Shown here piece by piece: positions 20,466-31,947 of a stretch of 64,000 nt of DNA (position 1 is its first letter; each line of letters begins with the position of its first letter). The position numbers and the translations under genes are program-made. Origin of the DNA: Calycina herbarum (taxonomy: Eukaryota > Ascomycota > Leotiomycetes > Helotiales > Pezizellaceae); assembly GCA_001414485.1 (NCBI GenBank), contig LLEY01000002.1, forward strand, positions 806,001-870,000, in the 5' to 3' direction. Below the pieces are notes generated by a model. It was not told the origin of the DNA. It made no database searches and saw nothing but the letters and a program-made list of their open reading frames with translations.

Positions 20466-23118
20466 ATGTCGACAAAATCCGATAGTGAAATCCTATCTAA
20501 GGATGCAACATCTCCCCCGACCACCTTGAAGGAATCTGATACCAGAGAAAACGGGGCTGTAATAGCTGATCAAGGATCATCCAGTACCAATCGCAAAAAT
20601 GACCTCAAAAAAGAGGAGCTAGCAAGCGAAAAAGCCAACCTCACGGCCTCTAGGTCTATGTTTGAAGATGTAGATGGAAAGAATGGAAGTGCAGGCGATG
20701 TCGAAATGGTGGATTTGTCGTTCGAGGGTATTGCAGAAATTGATGGGGTACCACATTTCGTTTGTCAAGGTGAGTGTGATGACTTCGACATCGAGATGCA
20801 AGTTACTAAATTTGGTCTAGACTTAAAGATACCTCAGGTTCCTGAGCCAGTGATTATCACACGGCTTCTTGGGGATCTCTTTGGTAATTTCAAACCTGAA
20901 ATTCGTTGCCAAATTTTACTGATCTTGCTCTAGCATGCATAGAGAGTGGCCACATTGTCCTTGACCCAGAGTACCAACGAGAAGTGGTCTGGGATGACGG
21001 CCGGTCTTCCTTATTGATCACATCTATACTAAGTAAATCTTTGCGCCCTCGATACTTTTTGAATCGTGCTGATTGCTAATTTCTATCGAAATTAGTGGGT
21101 TACTTTATTCCTCCAATCATCTTCAATGTCAAAAAGACGTTTACCACCAAAAATGGCAAAAGGAAAGCAGTTTTGACGCGAATTTGTGTTGATGGCAAGC
21201 AGCGCTTAACCTCTGTATACAAGTTTATGACGGGTCAAATCGGGTTTTTCGACTCTAACTCGCCACAAAAGAAATGGTATGACAAATATCCTTCTGTTTT
21301 ACCTTTAGTCACTACCGGTAGTCTAATTTCACAACAGGTACTATTGCCATCCTAAAATCAATGGAAGAGAGGTACCTAGCAATCACAACATACTGCCTAA
21401 AGCTGTCAAAGCTCATTTCCTGAAACAATCGTTCTGCTGTTACGAGTATAAGGAACTGAAGGTGGAGACTGAGGAAACAATGTTCCAGTTGGTCCAGCGT
21501 GGTATTGCTCTTACACAAGCGGAGAAAATGCGCGCCATGTCTACAGAGTGGGCAAATTTCACCAGACAATATGAGGACGACTATAATCTAATTGTAAATT
21601 GTAAGTTCACATTGCATTCTTACCTCATCTTATGATTGTTAATATTCCTTAAAAGTATCGAAACAAAGTCGAGCCTCTGGATTCCGTCTAGTCTTGACAA
21701 TTTTCACCATGGTGCAAGAAGTCATGCAGATTTCGACCAGACAAAGGCGATCTTCCGCACCCACACTCCAAGCAAACCCAACCGCTTTACTCAGAGTCCT
21801 CGAAGATGAAAAGCCCATTTCCAACGCGCTCAAAGATAGGTTCAAATTGGTCTTTGATAAATACGAATATTTGGTCAAATTATGCTCGGAACAAATCACA
21901 GCTACACGATTCAAAGTCAAGGAGAATTCTGCCTTTGATCCATCCGCTGATTTCTTACGAAAACCCGAGACAGATCATGTCCGAACTTTCTCTCCGCTAG
22001 AGCTTGTTGCTACAGGTATTCTGGTGTCTTGCCATATGAAGAACCGTACAGATGAAGAGCTCATCGAAGACGTGAAGGCTTTGCGTATCTATCTGCGAAT
22101 CAAGCATCAGGATCTACGACTCAATGCCCATTGTTGGGCTACGGTATGGAGGTTTATCTACGTGGAGATGCGCCGCAGACGTGGACTCCCAGATGAGGAA
22201 CAATCTGCAGACCAGCAAATGGATATTGGCGACGGGGAAGCAGGTGATGGAGAACTTGAGGATTGGGATCGTCCTGGCTCATCAGGTTCTAGTCTCACAT
22301 CTGCTGAAAGTACGCCGGAGCCCAGTTCACCTTCTAACCTAGGCGACGACAGCGATAGTGACGATATGGATGAGAATAAACCTCCACTGCCGGCTATCAT
22401 CTCATCAGTGGATAGACCGAGGAGACGATTGAACAATGGCACTGGTAGAAGAAACGAGGCAGCAACCCAAGACATCAAGGAATCCATCGAGGAAAGCAAT
22501 GCACCTATCGAAACCGAACTGAATGAACCTTCAACCACAGCAAACGAGGGTACCAAAGATATCACTGCTACGGAAAGTAGCAAATCTTCCGCGGCTGAGG
22601 AAAATATTCAACCACCAAAGATCAAGGATGAGGTCAAACTCGTCACCGTTACGGAGAGCAGTAAACCTGGTCTATTCAACGAGGATGCTCAGCCTCCAAG
22701 TGCAATTAATGATAAAAGCACAAACACCGTGCCGGTAGTGATCAACCCATCTACTACACCCATCGAAAAATCACAACCCTCAACTTCAATTGAAGAAAAA
22801 AGCAAAACACCCACCGGTGACCTCAAGAGCAATGCTATTGTCATTGAAGAGAAAAGCATATCTCCTGCGGCAACTGATGAGAAGACTAAGGATACCAAAC
22901 CCGCAGCAATCAGTGAAAAAACTGCATCCACTGCAACATCCGCTACAACCAACCTGGTGGGAAAAGGCGGCGAGGATGGCAATTCCAAACCAACCACGCC
23001 CAAGCAAGCTTCTGAAAACCCCTTCGTTGACTCGTTAGTTGCTTCCATTGGTGCCGTAAAGCGTCCTAGACCTTCCTCACGTAAAGCACCGGCACCCAAG
23101 AAGCCCAGAAAGGAATAG
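20466..23118 (+). CDS. DUF262 (GmrSD N-terminal-like) domain protein with long disordered C-terminus
   Basis: Six exons (20466..20769, 20821..20883, 20934..21032, 21096..21276, 21338..21600, 21656..23118) give 790 residues. The first intron (51 bp) has no stop and a length of 3n but has gtgagt, ttactaa and tctag. The DUF262 core starts with LDPEYQREVVWD, then SILMGYFIPPIIFNV, the signature CVDGKQRLTSVYKFM, KKWYYCHPKINGRE and QLVQRGIALTQAEKMRAMS. DUF262 is the N-terminal domain of the modification-dependent GmrSD restriction enzyme and is ParB/Srx-like; fungal single-domain members exist, with unknown role. The D-G-x-Q-R motif is intact apart from K for Q. Residues after about 420 are acidic, then Ser/Thr/Glu/Lys repeats (TESSK, EEKS), ending in a basic stretch (SSRKAPAPKKPRKE) that may be a nuclear signal. 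Confidence 0.85.
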
Positions 23119-23730
23119 AGAGATGGTTGTAGGAATAATTCGACGGCGTTATGGTGCAAAGGAAGGGAAGATTTACGCATGGGGTCTTCTCAGGGTGGGA
23201 GTTTTTGCTTGCTTGCTTTATGGCTCTATGGTGTGGCTCCTGGTGCAAAGATACTTTTGCAGCATGAGATGAACATAGCTATGCTCTTGGGGGGGGGGAA
23301 TGGTATTAATTGTACATTGAGATTAAGATTAGATGTAGTATATAGCTAATGCATAAAATCACCAGGAACTCAATACGTTTGGAAGATATGCTCCTGTGAT
23401 GGTTTCCCCCTAGAATTATCGTGTGATATTTAATCAAGATGTGCCACACCTTGCGAGACTGATATCACCTTCTCTAAATCCTGAGGTTGATAACTTAATC
23501 TTGATGTGAAGGTTCATAAGAATTGTTTAATGGGTCATGATTGCTTCTTCTAAGCTTTCTGAGAGATGTTGTAATGTATTATCTTCAAATGTGATTGGGT
23601 GGTGGCATTTGTCTGATAAGGATTGGAAGTCCCTCGCCTCTTGCGACAGAGAGATATATTAACATCGTGCAATATTCAAAGAGTAATCAAATTCTTCTGC
23701 TATTTACTTAAATCAACTAAATACCTCTCT
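23119..23730. other. Convergent 3' intergenic region
   Basis: Lies between two gene ends; no coding or RNA feature seen. A G9 homopolymer lies near 23290. Confidence 0.4.
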
Positions 23731-24495
23731 CTACAATTCCCATTCCCTCAAACTCTCAACAGCCCATTCCTTCCAACCTTTCTTCTCCCCGGCTAACCTC
23801 ACATCCTCCCATTCCTCTTCTGTAACATTATTCCAGTCACTAGCATCTATCCAACCGATATAAGCTCTGTCCCCAAATCCCCCAACCCAATAGATATCCT
23901 GCACAACTAGTCTCACCCACTCACTTCTATGAATTGGATTTCCTGGAAGCCAATATATCGCATCTGGATGTGTGTGTACGAAACAGTTCCGTAATTCTTG
24001 CGTATCCTCGACCTTCTCGAGATACCCCAGGATATTGAATCGAGGCAGGTTCGCGGCGGAATAAGGAAGTGTTGGCAAAGAGGAAATTCGTTTCGCAGGT
24101 GGATGGGGCGGTGTCCATTGCAGGGAGAGGGAGATATTTGAACCTGCTGCAGCATTTTTGAATGAGGTTGCTATGTTTATTGCTAGGATTGTGGGATTTC
24201 CTGTGCCTTCGCAGTCGGATATGTAGTCCATCATGCCTATTGGCATGCCGGCCAGGCCTGAGGGCCGTTGTTCGAGGGTTTCGGCATGGTTTGGAGAGGG
24301 AAAGATGGTGCTTAGTGTCCCGAGAGAGGTGAGGTGGAGGATTCGACGGCCGAGGATGGCGGATTCGTATGCGGTGGGAATGCGGAAGGTTGAGTGGTCG
24401 TTGGAGGGGGAGGAGGGGTTGGAGAAGATGTGTTGGGGTGGGGAGGGGAGGATGGCTGTTGCCAGAGAGGCGAGGCTGAGAAGTTGGAGGAGCAT
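23731..24495 (-). CDS. Secreted CREG-like / pyridoxamine-5'-phosphate-oxidase-fold protein
   Basis: An intronless frame of 254 residues. The Met at 24495 was chosen rather than the upstream in-frame one at 24741 because it starts a clear signal peptide (MLLQLLSLASLATAI). Blocks typical of the CREG-type split barrel are IPTAYESAILGRRILHLTSL, LAGMPIGMMDYISDCEGTGN and PTILAINIATSFKNA, followed by SLSLQWTPPHP. The C-terminal part has CFVHTHPDAIYWLPGN and VVQDIYWVGGFGDRAYIGWI. Family members are secreted or vacuolar/lysosomal glycoproteins that resemble FMN oxidases but usually lack enzyme activity. It is divergent from the eS30 gene, with a shared 670 bp upstream region. Confidence 0.85.
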   Translation of the reverse strand: MLLQLLSLASLATAILPSPPQHIFSNPSSPSNDHSTFRIPTAYESAILGRRILHLTSLGTLSTIFPSPNHAETLEQRPSGLAGMPIGMMDYISDCEGTGNPTILAINIATSFKNAAAGSNISLSLQWTPPHPPAKRISSLPTLPYSAANLPRFNILGYLEKVEDTQELRNCFVHTHPDAIYWLPGNPIHRSEWVRLVVQDIYWVGGFGDRAYIGWIDASDWNNVTEEEWEDVRLAGEKKGWKEWAVESLREWEL

Positions 24496-25167
24496 CTTAT
24501 CTGATCTAGAGATTAAGATTATATGGAGGGGTTTAGCAGCTGAGGTTGAGAAGCTCCAGGCTTTTATGCGGCAGCTGGATAAATGAGATGTCTTTGGGGG
24601 GAGTGGAATGGGACGTTCGTTACCAAGACTCTCAAGGAGCTTTTCGGAAGCGGCATGGAGCGAGGTCGGCTGTCCGAGGTATGGGGATTCAGATGCACCC
24701 CTGAAACCTGGAAGGACGATTGTGTCTATCTCATGTGACAAAAAGTTGGATAATCATTTCGATTATCTAAAAAATAAATAATCCTCTAACATTCCGCTTG
24801 GAAGGTTGCACAGAAGATAGGATAAAATAGTTTTCTCCACAGGAAGTTGAGAAGCGGGAAGCTCGACCAAGTAAATCATATCACGTGTCAAGTCACGCTT
24901 CGAGCCCTAGCGGCACTAAGCGAGGAATCTTTCCACACTTTTGAATACCGAGACTCATCGACGACTTTGCCTCAAATCAACGACCAAGACGCCAAATTCA
25001 ACTTGTAAGTATCTGCGAAATCTCCTCATCGAAATCATCGCCCTTTCACCACCGTCCACGAAGATTGTCGAAATTTGAGATGGTCGCCGCCGCGCGTTGC
25101 GAACTTGACAGCTAACTTCTCTCCCTCGCCACCCAGATCGGAAAAGTCAACCCGATAAACCGCAATC
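24496..25167. promoter_or_regulatory. Divergent promoter between the CREG-like gene and eS30, with an eS30 leader intron
   Basis: An intron-like segment 25005..25136 (gtaagt ... gctaac ... acccag, 132 bp) lies in the eS30 5' leader, as is common for fungal ribosomal protein genes. The stretch 24750-24900 is the likely shared promoter. Confidence 0.55.
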
Positions 25168-25591
25168 ATGGGAAAAGTCCACGGATCCCTCGCTCGTGCC
25201 GGAAAGGTCAAGTCTCAAACACCAAAGGTACGATTAGATTCCGATTGTTGTAGATGTTATATGGATTGGGAGGGGTTGGAGGACGGAAGACCCAAGGGAG
25301 GGCGAGGATGGCAGTCTACAAGAGGCATCTCGCCAGAGGACTATCAATGGATTCGCGGCGATGTGATTGCAAGACGAATGCTGATAGATTGGAAACAAAT
25401 AGGTTGAGCCACAAGAGAAGAAGAAGACCCCCAAGGGCCGCGCAAAGAAGAGAATCACATACACCCGCCGTTTCGTAAACGTTACTCTCACCGGAGGAAA
25501 GAGGAAGGTAAGCATCAAAAGCCACGACTCCCCAAATTCTTCAATATCTAACGAATGACTTTCGCAGATGAACCCCAACCCAACCACATAA
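25168..25591 (+). CDS. RPS30: 40S ribosomal protein eS30
   Basis: Exons 25168..25227 ([20 protein letters not shown]), 25403..25507 ([20 protein letters not shown], then [15 protein letters not shown]) and 25568..25591 (MNPNPTT) give 62 residues, the normal size for the free fungal form without a ubiquitin-like fusion. It is a small basic protein of the 40S head near the decoding site. Introns are 175 and 60 bp with gtacga/aatag and gtaagc/cgcag sites. Every conserved lysine/arginine block is present, so the gene is intact. Confidence 0.96.
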
Positions 25592-26950
25592 GGCAAATCA
25601 ACGATGGCTGGATGAACGGAACCACAGGGGCGTTGGGTGGGAGAGAGTCCTTGATCAGACGTTGAGGCTGGATGTTCTAGAGTGGAGGAATTGTCAAGAA
25701 TCTACTTGCAGGATGGGACGGAACCACTCGACTTTGGGAGGAAAGGACGCATCTCATAGGCGTATCTGTACATTTGAGGAAATGCTTCTTGCTGCTGCTT
25801 GATCAATGGAAGTTCTTTTCTTCTCCCACGTTTCGGGCTGTGAAGCCTGTGCGGTACGACAAAACTTGAATTGGTGACAACGATAACGACCATACGAGGG
25901 ACAGTGAACGAAAAATGCGATATGGAAAAGCAAGTGCTGAAGAATTCGATGGAAGGATTGATGGAGTATATTTCCCTTATTTTGATGTATTTGACTTTCG
26001 CTCTTCTCTATGCGTCAAGTTGACTCCATAATTTTACCTTCAGCGTTGGAACATGGTTCAATTTGCTTCCGTCTGCAAGTGCAGGAATCCGTGGGTCGAG
26101 CATAGGTCCCGCACTCAGATTCAACTTGAAAAAGAGTTCAGAGGCCATTGCTCGGCGTACAGCAATCCCTTTTATTTAGCATATCTTGGTGGTTGCTATC
26201 TCTGAAGCTTGTATTGATTGAAGAAGGAAGAGAACATCACAGGCTTCTTTCTTCAATATTGGTGATATGGCTTGAGGTACAAATACCTCACCAAGCGATG
26301 GTCTTGGTGAAGTATTGAGCCATCTCACATATTTTGACCGTGCTGGCCTTACTAGAAGATCTCTTATGGATTGTCCCTCGTATGAATGATAAGCAGCCTT
26401 CATCGAGTCTCTTCTTTTAATCTCACAGCATGCCCTTTACAACCTTGATTCATCTATTTTCTTTTGATTTGGATAGACTTTCTGCCATTTGTTCCGCCTT
26501 TTAGAAGTTGCAAATCGTTGTCCTATGATGCCTGCGCCTTTGCTCAACAGGAAAGATAATGAGCATGTGGATGCATCGTCTGGTGGACATACAGAGTCGT
26601 TAAATCTGACTTCATCTACTGGTGATTTAATGGTATGAACCTACAGCGTTTATTTGTCTTGGCACTCGTATATGATTATGAAGCTCCCGTTCGTGGAATT
26701 GAATTCAAGCCGCAGCAGTGCGCTCTGTTACCAAACAAAACTTTTCCATGGGCTCGTAAAATCTGATATGGCTTCGTCCCTTTCCTAAAGTTGATCAAAG
26801 GCGGAGATAAAGGATTCCAGCCAAGACTAGTATTGATCTATTGTCTTTTTTTTTGTTGCCGTTTGACTTTTGTACCTAGAATCTACAACACACTCACTTG
26901 CATAGTTTTCTCCTTTCGTCTTCTCATTACTACTTGGATTTTATACCACT
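25592..26950. other. Intergenic region, no supported gene
   Basis: Frames of 60-75 codons occur on both strands but show no domains or splice joins. A T9 tract at 26846-26854 lies about 100 bp ahead of the next gene. Confidence 0.4.
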
Positions 26951-28070
26951 ATGATGTTTTCTTTGTACTTGGTCACTTCCATCCTGTCAGTTGGATCAAT
27001 AGCAGCACCTGCACCTGTGCTCGAAATTCAAGACGATGCCGAGCGGGTGAGCGAAAAACGCTTAAAGGACGTCAAAAACACTCACAAAGGAATATACTGG
27101 GACCTGGCTGCTCAGAATTGCCCTAAGTGGAAGTTTGACATCTTAACAGAAGCAACCAGGATGGGAATGGAGCTTGCGAAGTGGCGTGGGGACGAAAATG
27201 GCTACGATTCCCGATTTGTTTTCACTCCTGGATTCAACAGATATTTTGCTGGCTCCAAGCAATGGGATGTAAGTATAATCAATCAACCCTTAGTTATATG
27301 TGGATAAGCTTTTCCACCAAGTATCCTTCTTTGAGGAGGGTTTTTAATTAAAACCGTTAGAAAACATAAAGAGGGCTTCGAAGTTTCCGAAAGACGGTTA
27401 CAAGAAGGCAGGACAAATCTATCAAATCACATATACTTGTGTCGATACTGCCTCGGGTTATTGTGGCAAGAACCCCGGAACGTAAGTACACAAAACTATG
27501 TACGCCTGAGCCTCTGAACTAACAACGCCTATAGCGCTGCTTTTACACAGAATGACGGTAAGCTTTCTGTCTATTAGTACTTGTCAAGAACCAACCAATC
27601 TTTCGTAGACTTGGGCATGAAAACAACCTTCTGCGAGTTTTCTATAAAACCCCCTACCTGAATAGCCTCACGAATGGGGATCACAGGACTGTTGATGACC
27701 TACCAAACTTGCAGTCACGAGAACACACTATGGTTCACGAATGGCTTCACGGAAGAAGAATTGGGAAGGTCGCGCCGGACAAGGGAATTATTGATGTGGA
27801 AGATACTATCAATAAGGTTTTCCAGAAAGCCTATGGGCCGTATGTATGTCGCGACTGGGCTTGGGCAAACATGAAGGAACATGGGGAAAGAAATATCCAG
27901 GTCCACACTGCCGAAAACGGTATTTATTCCACAGTCTACTCGTAAACACTATGTGCCTGCTGGTAAATCTTACAGCGGATACCTATGCCTGGGCACTAAC
28001 AAACAATTGGTTTGACGACAAATGGAAGTGGAACGATAAGGGAGACAAGCCTATTAAGCCAAGGAGCTGA
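26951..28070 (+). pseudogene. Secreted HEWLH zinc-metallopeptidase-like gene, copy A, frameshifted
   Basis: The start MMFSLYLVTSILSVGSIAAP is a signal peptide, then comes a pro/mature region with KWKFDILTEATRMGMELAKW. Later exons hold YQITYTCVDTASGYCGKNPG, AAFTQND, the zinc motif REHTMVHEWLHG, AYGPYVCRDWAWAN and ADTYAWALTNNWFDDKWKW. HEWLH fits HExxH, and the later D-x-YA-x-ALTNNW block resembles the third-ligand region of secreted fungal zincins. Two single-base losses are evident against copy B. One is at the exon 1 donor (27268; GAT|gtaagt where copy B has GACC|gtatct), and the other is at 27634-27641, where the TTCTGCGA frame must shift to reach FYKTPYLN. An alternative acceptor before 27371 could repair the first, not the second. 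The C-terminal tail of copy B is lost after DKPIKPRS. Assembly errors are the alternative explanation. Confidence 0.65.
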
Positions 28071-30181
28071 GTTTCCTGCTCCCGTACCTGCTGTTTGACG
28101 AGCATCGCAGGGCTGATATGCACTTTCGTCAGTCTTGCTTTTCATCTCATATCTTCCCCAGGCTAATCTTCTAAACAGAGCCAGATGTCACAAAGCTTTC
28201 GGCGCCTCAATAGATTCTGGTTGTGGCTGTATTTCGATGGTATAACTCTTCCGGTGCTCATATGACAGTAATGGTGGTCCTTGTGTATGGCTTTCGCGTG
28301 GATGGTTTTATTCAAGAGAGAGATGTAAGATTAGAGCGAGTTTAGTGTTGCGATCTGTCGAGTATGGTGTAATTTCAGTTTCTTCTCTTTGATTTATTGC
28401 GTTCACCAAAAAAAAAACCAGACAGAACATGCGATATGAATAGCAAGTTGCTAAAAATCTCGGAAATGATTGATGGAACTTCTCGGCGTTTTTGTACTCG
28501 CCAAAATGTCACTCGGTGTCCCCGAGGGCCACAAACGGGTTGCCCCCAGACCTCACAACCCATGATTTTGGTGAGCATGTATGGTCTAGAATCTGATCAT
28601 GCTAGCGTCGCTCAATGATTGCTATGTATTCTATCGAAGATATTGTTTGCGTTATACTTGTCATTCCTCTCAACATTTTTTCCTCCATGCACCACGCGGC
28701 TTTCGTCCGCTTTTTTCAGAGCGTTGCGGCCCTGGCTACTCTCTGTCGTATTTGTCTTTCCAATTACACGTTCAAAATTGTTCTAGTGTTCAATGACTAG
28801 GTATCTTTCAATGACAATTAACAGATTTAAGACTTGGGTCCCAACGACGATCCGGTATCGGCATCTGTGGAGTCGAGTCGTTTATAAAAAATCAGCGACA
28901 ATTCTCCTATCTATCCGTGCCCAAGTCTGCTTTTGCCATTTTGGTTGATTCTTACAAGTCTTGCCTCTGTATGATTTACAGTTTTTTGTTCTATCTCTTC
29001 ATTGATTTTGCTATCATTTTACTCAATTCCATGTCACCTCAAATGGACCTGACACTGCTTTTGGAAACATTGAGTTGTTTCGTCTATCCATCGTTTTCTT
29101 GAAAATATGTGTTATCTCTGCCGCAACAGCGTGAGCCTTGGTCTTTTCATCGATTGTCAAATCATGAGGTGTGAAGTAGGGAAGGATTTTAAGAGAGGGA
29201 AGAAGGAGAATAACTGCTTGAATTTATTTTGAAGGCTTGCTTCACTGATTATAATTTATCGGTTCGAAAAGGGTGGTTTTTTATCTTACTGCTGGCGCAA
29301 ATGGCCCCTTTTCCGATCAAAATTCTGGGGCATTTCTGTTAGTAGACAATTGATGAGACGGGCAAGCAATTCTTCGAGGAATGATTAAAAGAGGCGCATC
29401 CCTGTTAATGGCCACCCTTCTAAACATACTTCAATTGCACGAGAAGAAGAACAGACCATTAGATGTTTTGGTGGGTGTGGTACAGGAAGAGAACAAATAT
29501 TTTTGCCTAAAGGGGTACACCAAGAGGTTCGTTCCAACGAGCCTATCACATAACTCCCAGCATATTCTAAGGTTAATTAGAATCCTTGCCTGTGGCTCGC
29601 GATCGATTCAGTTGGAGGCGAGGCGTCTTTTTTAAAAGTTACGAGGGGAATTTTTGGCGTAAGTCGTAAAGTCTGACTCCAAGCTGAGATATTTTGCTTG
29701 GCAAGCTTGATTTACTCCACTAGAGAGTCGAGCTTTCCGAGCCTCCTTTTAGGGTACTCTCCCCCTGACGAGTCTAATAGTTTGGAGGTCTATTTGGTGG
29801 AAAATTCGCTTATGCCAAGGGATATCATGACCAGCCAAGCTTTTAGGGACGAGTTTAAACTGAAGCCTAGTTCCAAGTAGTCTTGTAGGATTATCAAGGC
29901 GCTTGAGTTGGGGTGATATAGAGGGCGCAGTAGTACTCTGTTGTGGTCACAGGACTTGCTATCATATGGTATTTGGGTATTGGGGTCGTAAAGGCTCATC
30001 TGTTTTTTTTTTGAGAGGCTGATCGAAGGATAGCAAATGTGATTTCAAATGAAGTTTCTCATGGTGTGTCCACCATTTGCATTGCCGGGTAGGCTTTCCT
30101 ATATAGAACTCTACTTCTTTCAAATGTATCAACTATCTGTTGCTTTAGTTACCATTTCACTTTCCTTCAATCCCGCCTCCT
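28071..30181. other. Spacer between the two HEWLH copies
   Basis: 28190-28370 is a decayed match to the 3' tail of copy B (cacaaagctttcgg, cagtaatggtggtccttg, gagatgtaagat), so the duplication includes 3' flank. No other gene is supported in about 1.8 kb. Composition is near normal, not RIP-like. Confidence 0.5.
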
Positions 30182-31947
30182 ATGTTGTTTCGCTTACACC
30201 TAGCCACTGCCCTTTTGGCGAGTGGCTAGATAGCAGCACCTGTACTTGAAAGTCGTGGGGACGAAGATCGTGTTTCAGAAGGGCGATTGAACGATGTTAG
30301 AGGAACCTACAATGGTATCCACTAGGATGACGCTGCTAAAGAATTCCCGTTGTGGAAATTCGAAGCTTTAGTGGAATCTACTAGAATGGGAATGGAGCTT
30401 GCAAAGTGGCGCGGCGATCCTAATGGCTATAATACCCATTTCGTTTTCAGTCCCAGTTTCCATAGGTACTTCGTTTCGTCAAATCAATAGGACCGTATCT
30501 ATGCCCAGGCCATAAGCTTTTGATATGCAACTAACCAGGGAATTCTTTTTTAGAGGAAGGTCGGGGAGCACACCAGGATATACTGAGTATTTCACTCAAT
30601 TCTTTTCTTTGGCCAACATTTTATTAACCATTTTTAGGCAACATCCACCAACTCGACTTGTTCGCAAAAATAGGTCCCACCAAACCTAATAAGCAGAAGC
30701 AACTGTATAGAATCAGATATAGTTGTGACGATGGGCTTGGGCGTTGTAAGAAAGCAGGGGTGTAAGCAAAAAAATCTCTATAGGTTGAACCTCCGAATTG
30801 ACAAAACACCTAGGGCTGCTTATACACAAAACTTTGGTAAGTTTTCTTCCGAGGAGAACCTCAGAAGAGCCAGCTAACCATCTCGAGATAACGGCTATGT
30901 CGCAACATTTTGCCCTAGGTTTTTCAGCCAAGAGTACCTGAATGCTTTTCATGACTACAAGACTGTTGACGATATGGAGAATTTAATCTCACGAGAACAC
31001 ACCATGGCTCATGAATGGTATGCACCCAATCTCTCCTAGTAGATTTCTTATTTGCGTAAATCTTAGAACTGAAACATTCTTTCTAAAAACATCCGTACCG
31101 GTGTTAGAGCTTCCTACTCCTTCTACTCCTCGAATGCTTCCAAAGAATTATACTGACTCTGAGATCCTGCAGGCTTCATTCGGGAATTATTGGGACCAGG
31201 CCATTATCGATTACAGATGTTTACGATACCATAAATGGAGTCCCAAACACTGTAAGTTTCAAGTCAACGTAACGAAGTAGGCACTGACTTGGGATTAACA
31301 GGCAGCCTATGGCCCTTACTTGTGTCGTGACTGGGCGTGGGCAAAGGTGATAGGAGACAAAAGAAATATCAACCTAGATACCATCGGGAACGGTAATTCA
31401 ATTTTCTACTTCTAAGCACACTCCACATACTGAATATAATAGCGGATAATTATGCCATGGCACTAACCAATAATTGGTTTGACAACAAATGGAGTTGGGG
31501 AGACAAGGGAGACAAGCCAGTAATACCACCTCGCAAACGATCCGACAATGACCTTCCTCAACTCGTACCCGCAGACACGGTAAGCGTTGCAAACCTAGAT
31601 CAAACACCAGCTCCAAAAGGAAATGTCGACAATTGCTTGTCGGATGTTTGCAACTACATCGGAGACTCGTACGCAGAATATGTTACCGGTGCTACTGTGG
31701 AAACCCTTGTGGACTTGTTTGGTGTATTGTCTTTTAAATCTAAGGGAGGATGTACTCTTACGTTAGTCTTGTCTTTCAAAATAAATTTCTCTGATAGCAT
31801 TGCTAATATCACAAAGCTTTCGGAGTGGCTATCGATCCTGGTTGTCTCTGTACTTGCGACGGTAAACCGGAGCTTCTATCAAACCCTTCGTGCGCTGGAT
31901 TTTCTGGGAACTTGCCATTGCCACATCACAGTAATGGTGGTCCTTAA
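30182..31947 (+). pseudogene. Secreted HEWLH zinc-metallopeptidase-like gene, copy B, RIP-type stop codons
   Basis: The start MLFRLHLATALLASG is interrupted by TAG (30227-30229), followed by IAAPVLESRGDEDRVSEGRL. Further TAG codons at 30323-30325 and 30488-30490 sit exactly where copy A has TGG (IYWDLA, QWD); this G-to-A change is CpA to TpA on the other strand, the RIP signature. Exons downstream are otherwise clean: NIHQLDLFAK, YRIRYSCDDGLGRC, NGYVATFCPRFFSQEYLNAF, REHTMAHEW|LHS across an intron, AAYGPYLCRDWAWAK and DNYAMALTNNWFDNKWSW. A Cys-containing tail follows (DNCLSDVCNYIGDSYAEYVT, then CHKAFGVAIDPGCLCTCDGK) to the TAA at 31945. The acceptor before that tail exon appears changed from cag to taa. 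It would have been a secreted peptidase. Confidence 0.75.

Noticed and set aside
22158..22583. 141-codon open frame antisense to the DUF262 gene
   Set aside because: It mirrors the low-complexity Ser/Glu-rich tail on the other strand and has no domain of its own.
20466..23118. Horizontally acquired restriction system
   Set aside because: Only the DUF262 part is present, the gene has five introns and neighbours are ordinary fungal genes; no modification enzyme is seen.
23731..24741. Upstream start at 24741 for the CREG-like protein
   Set aside because: It would bury the signal peptide at residue 83 and add sequence without features.
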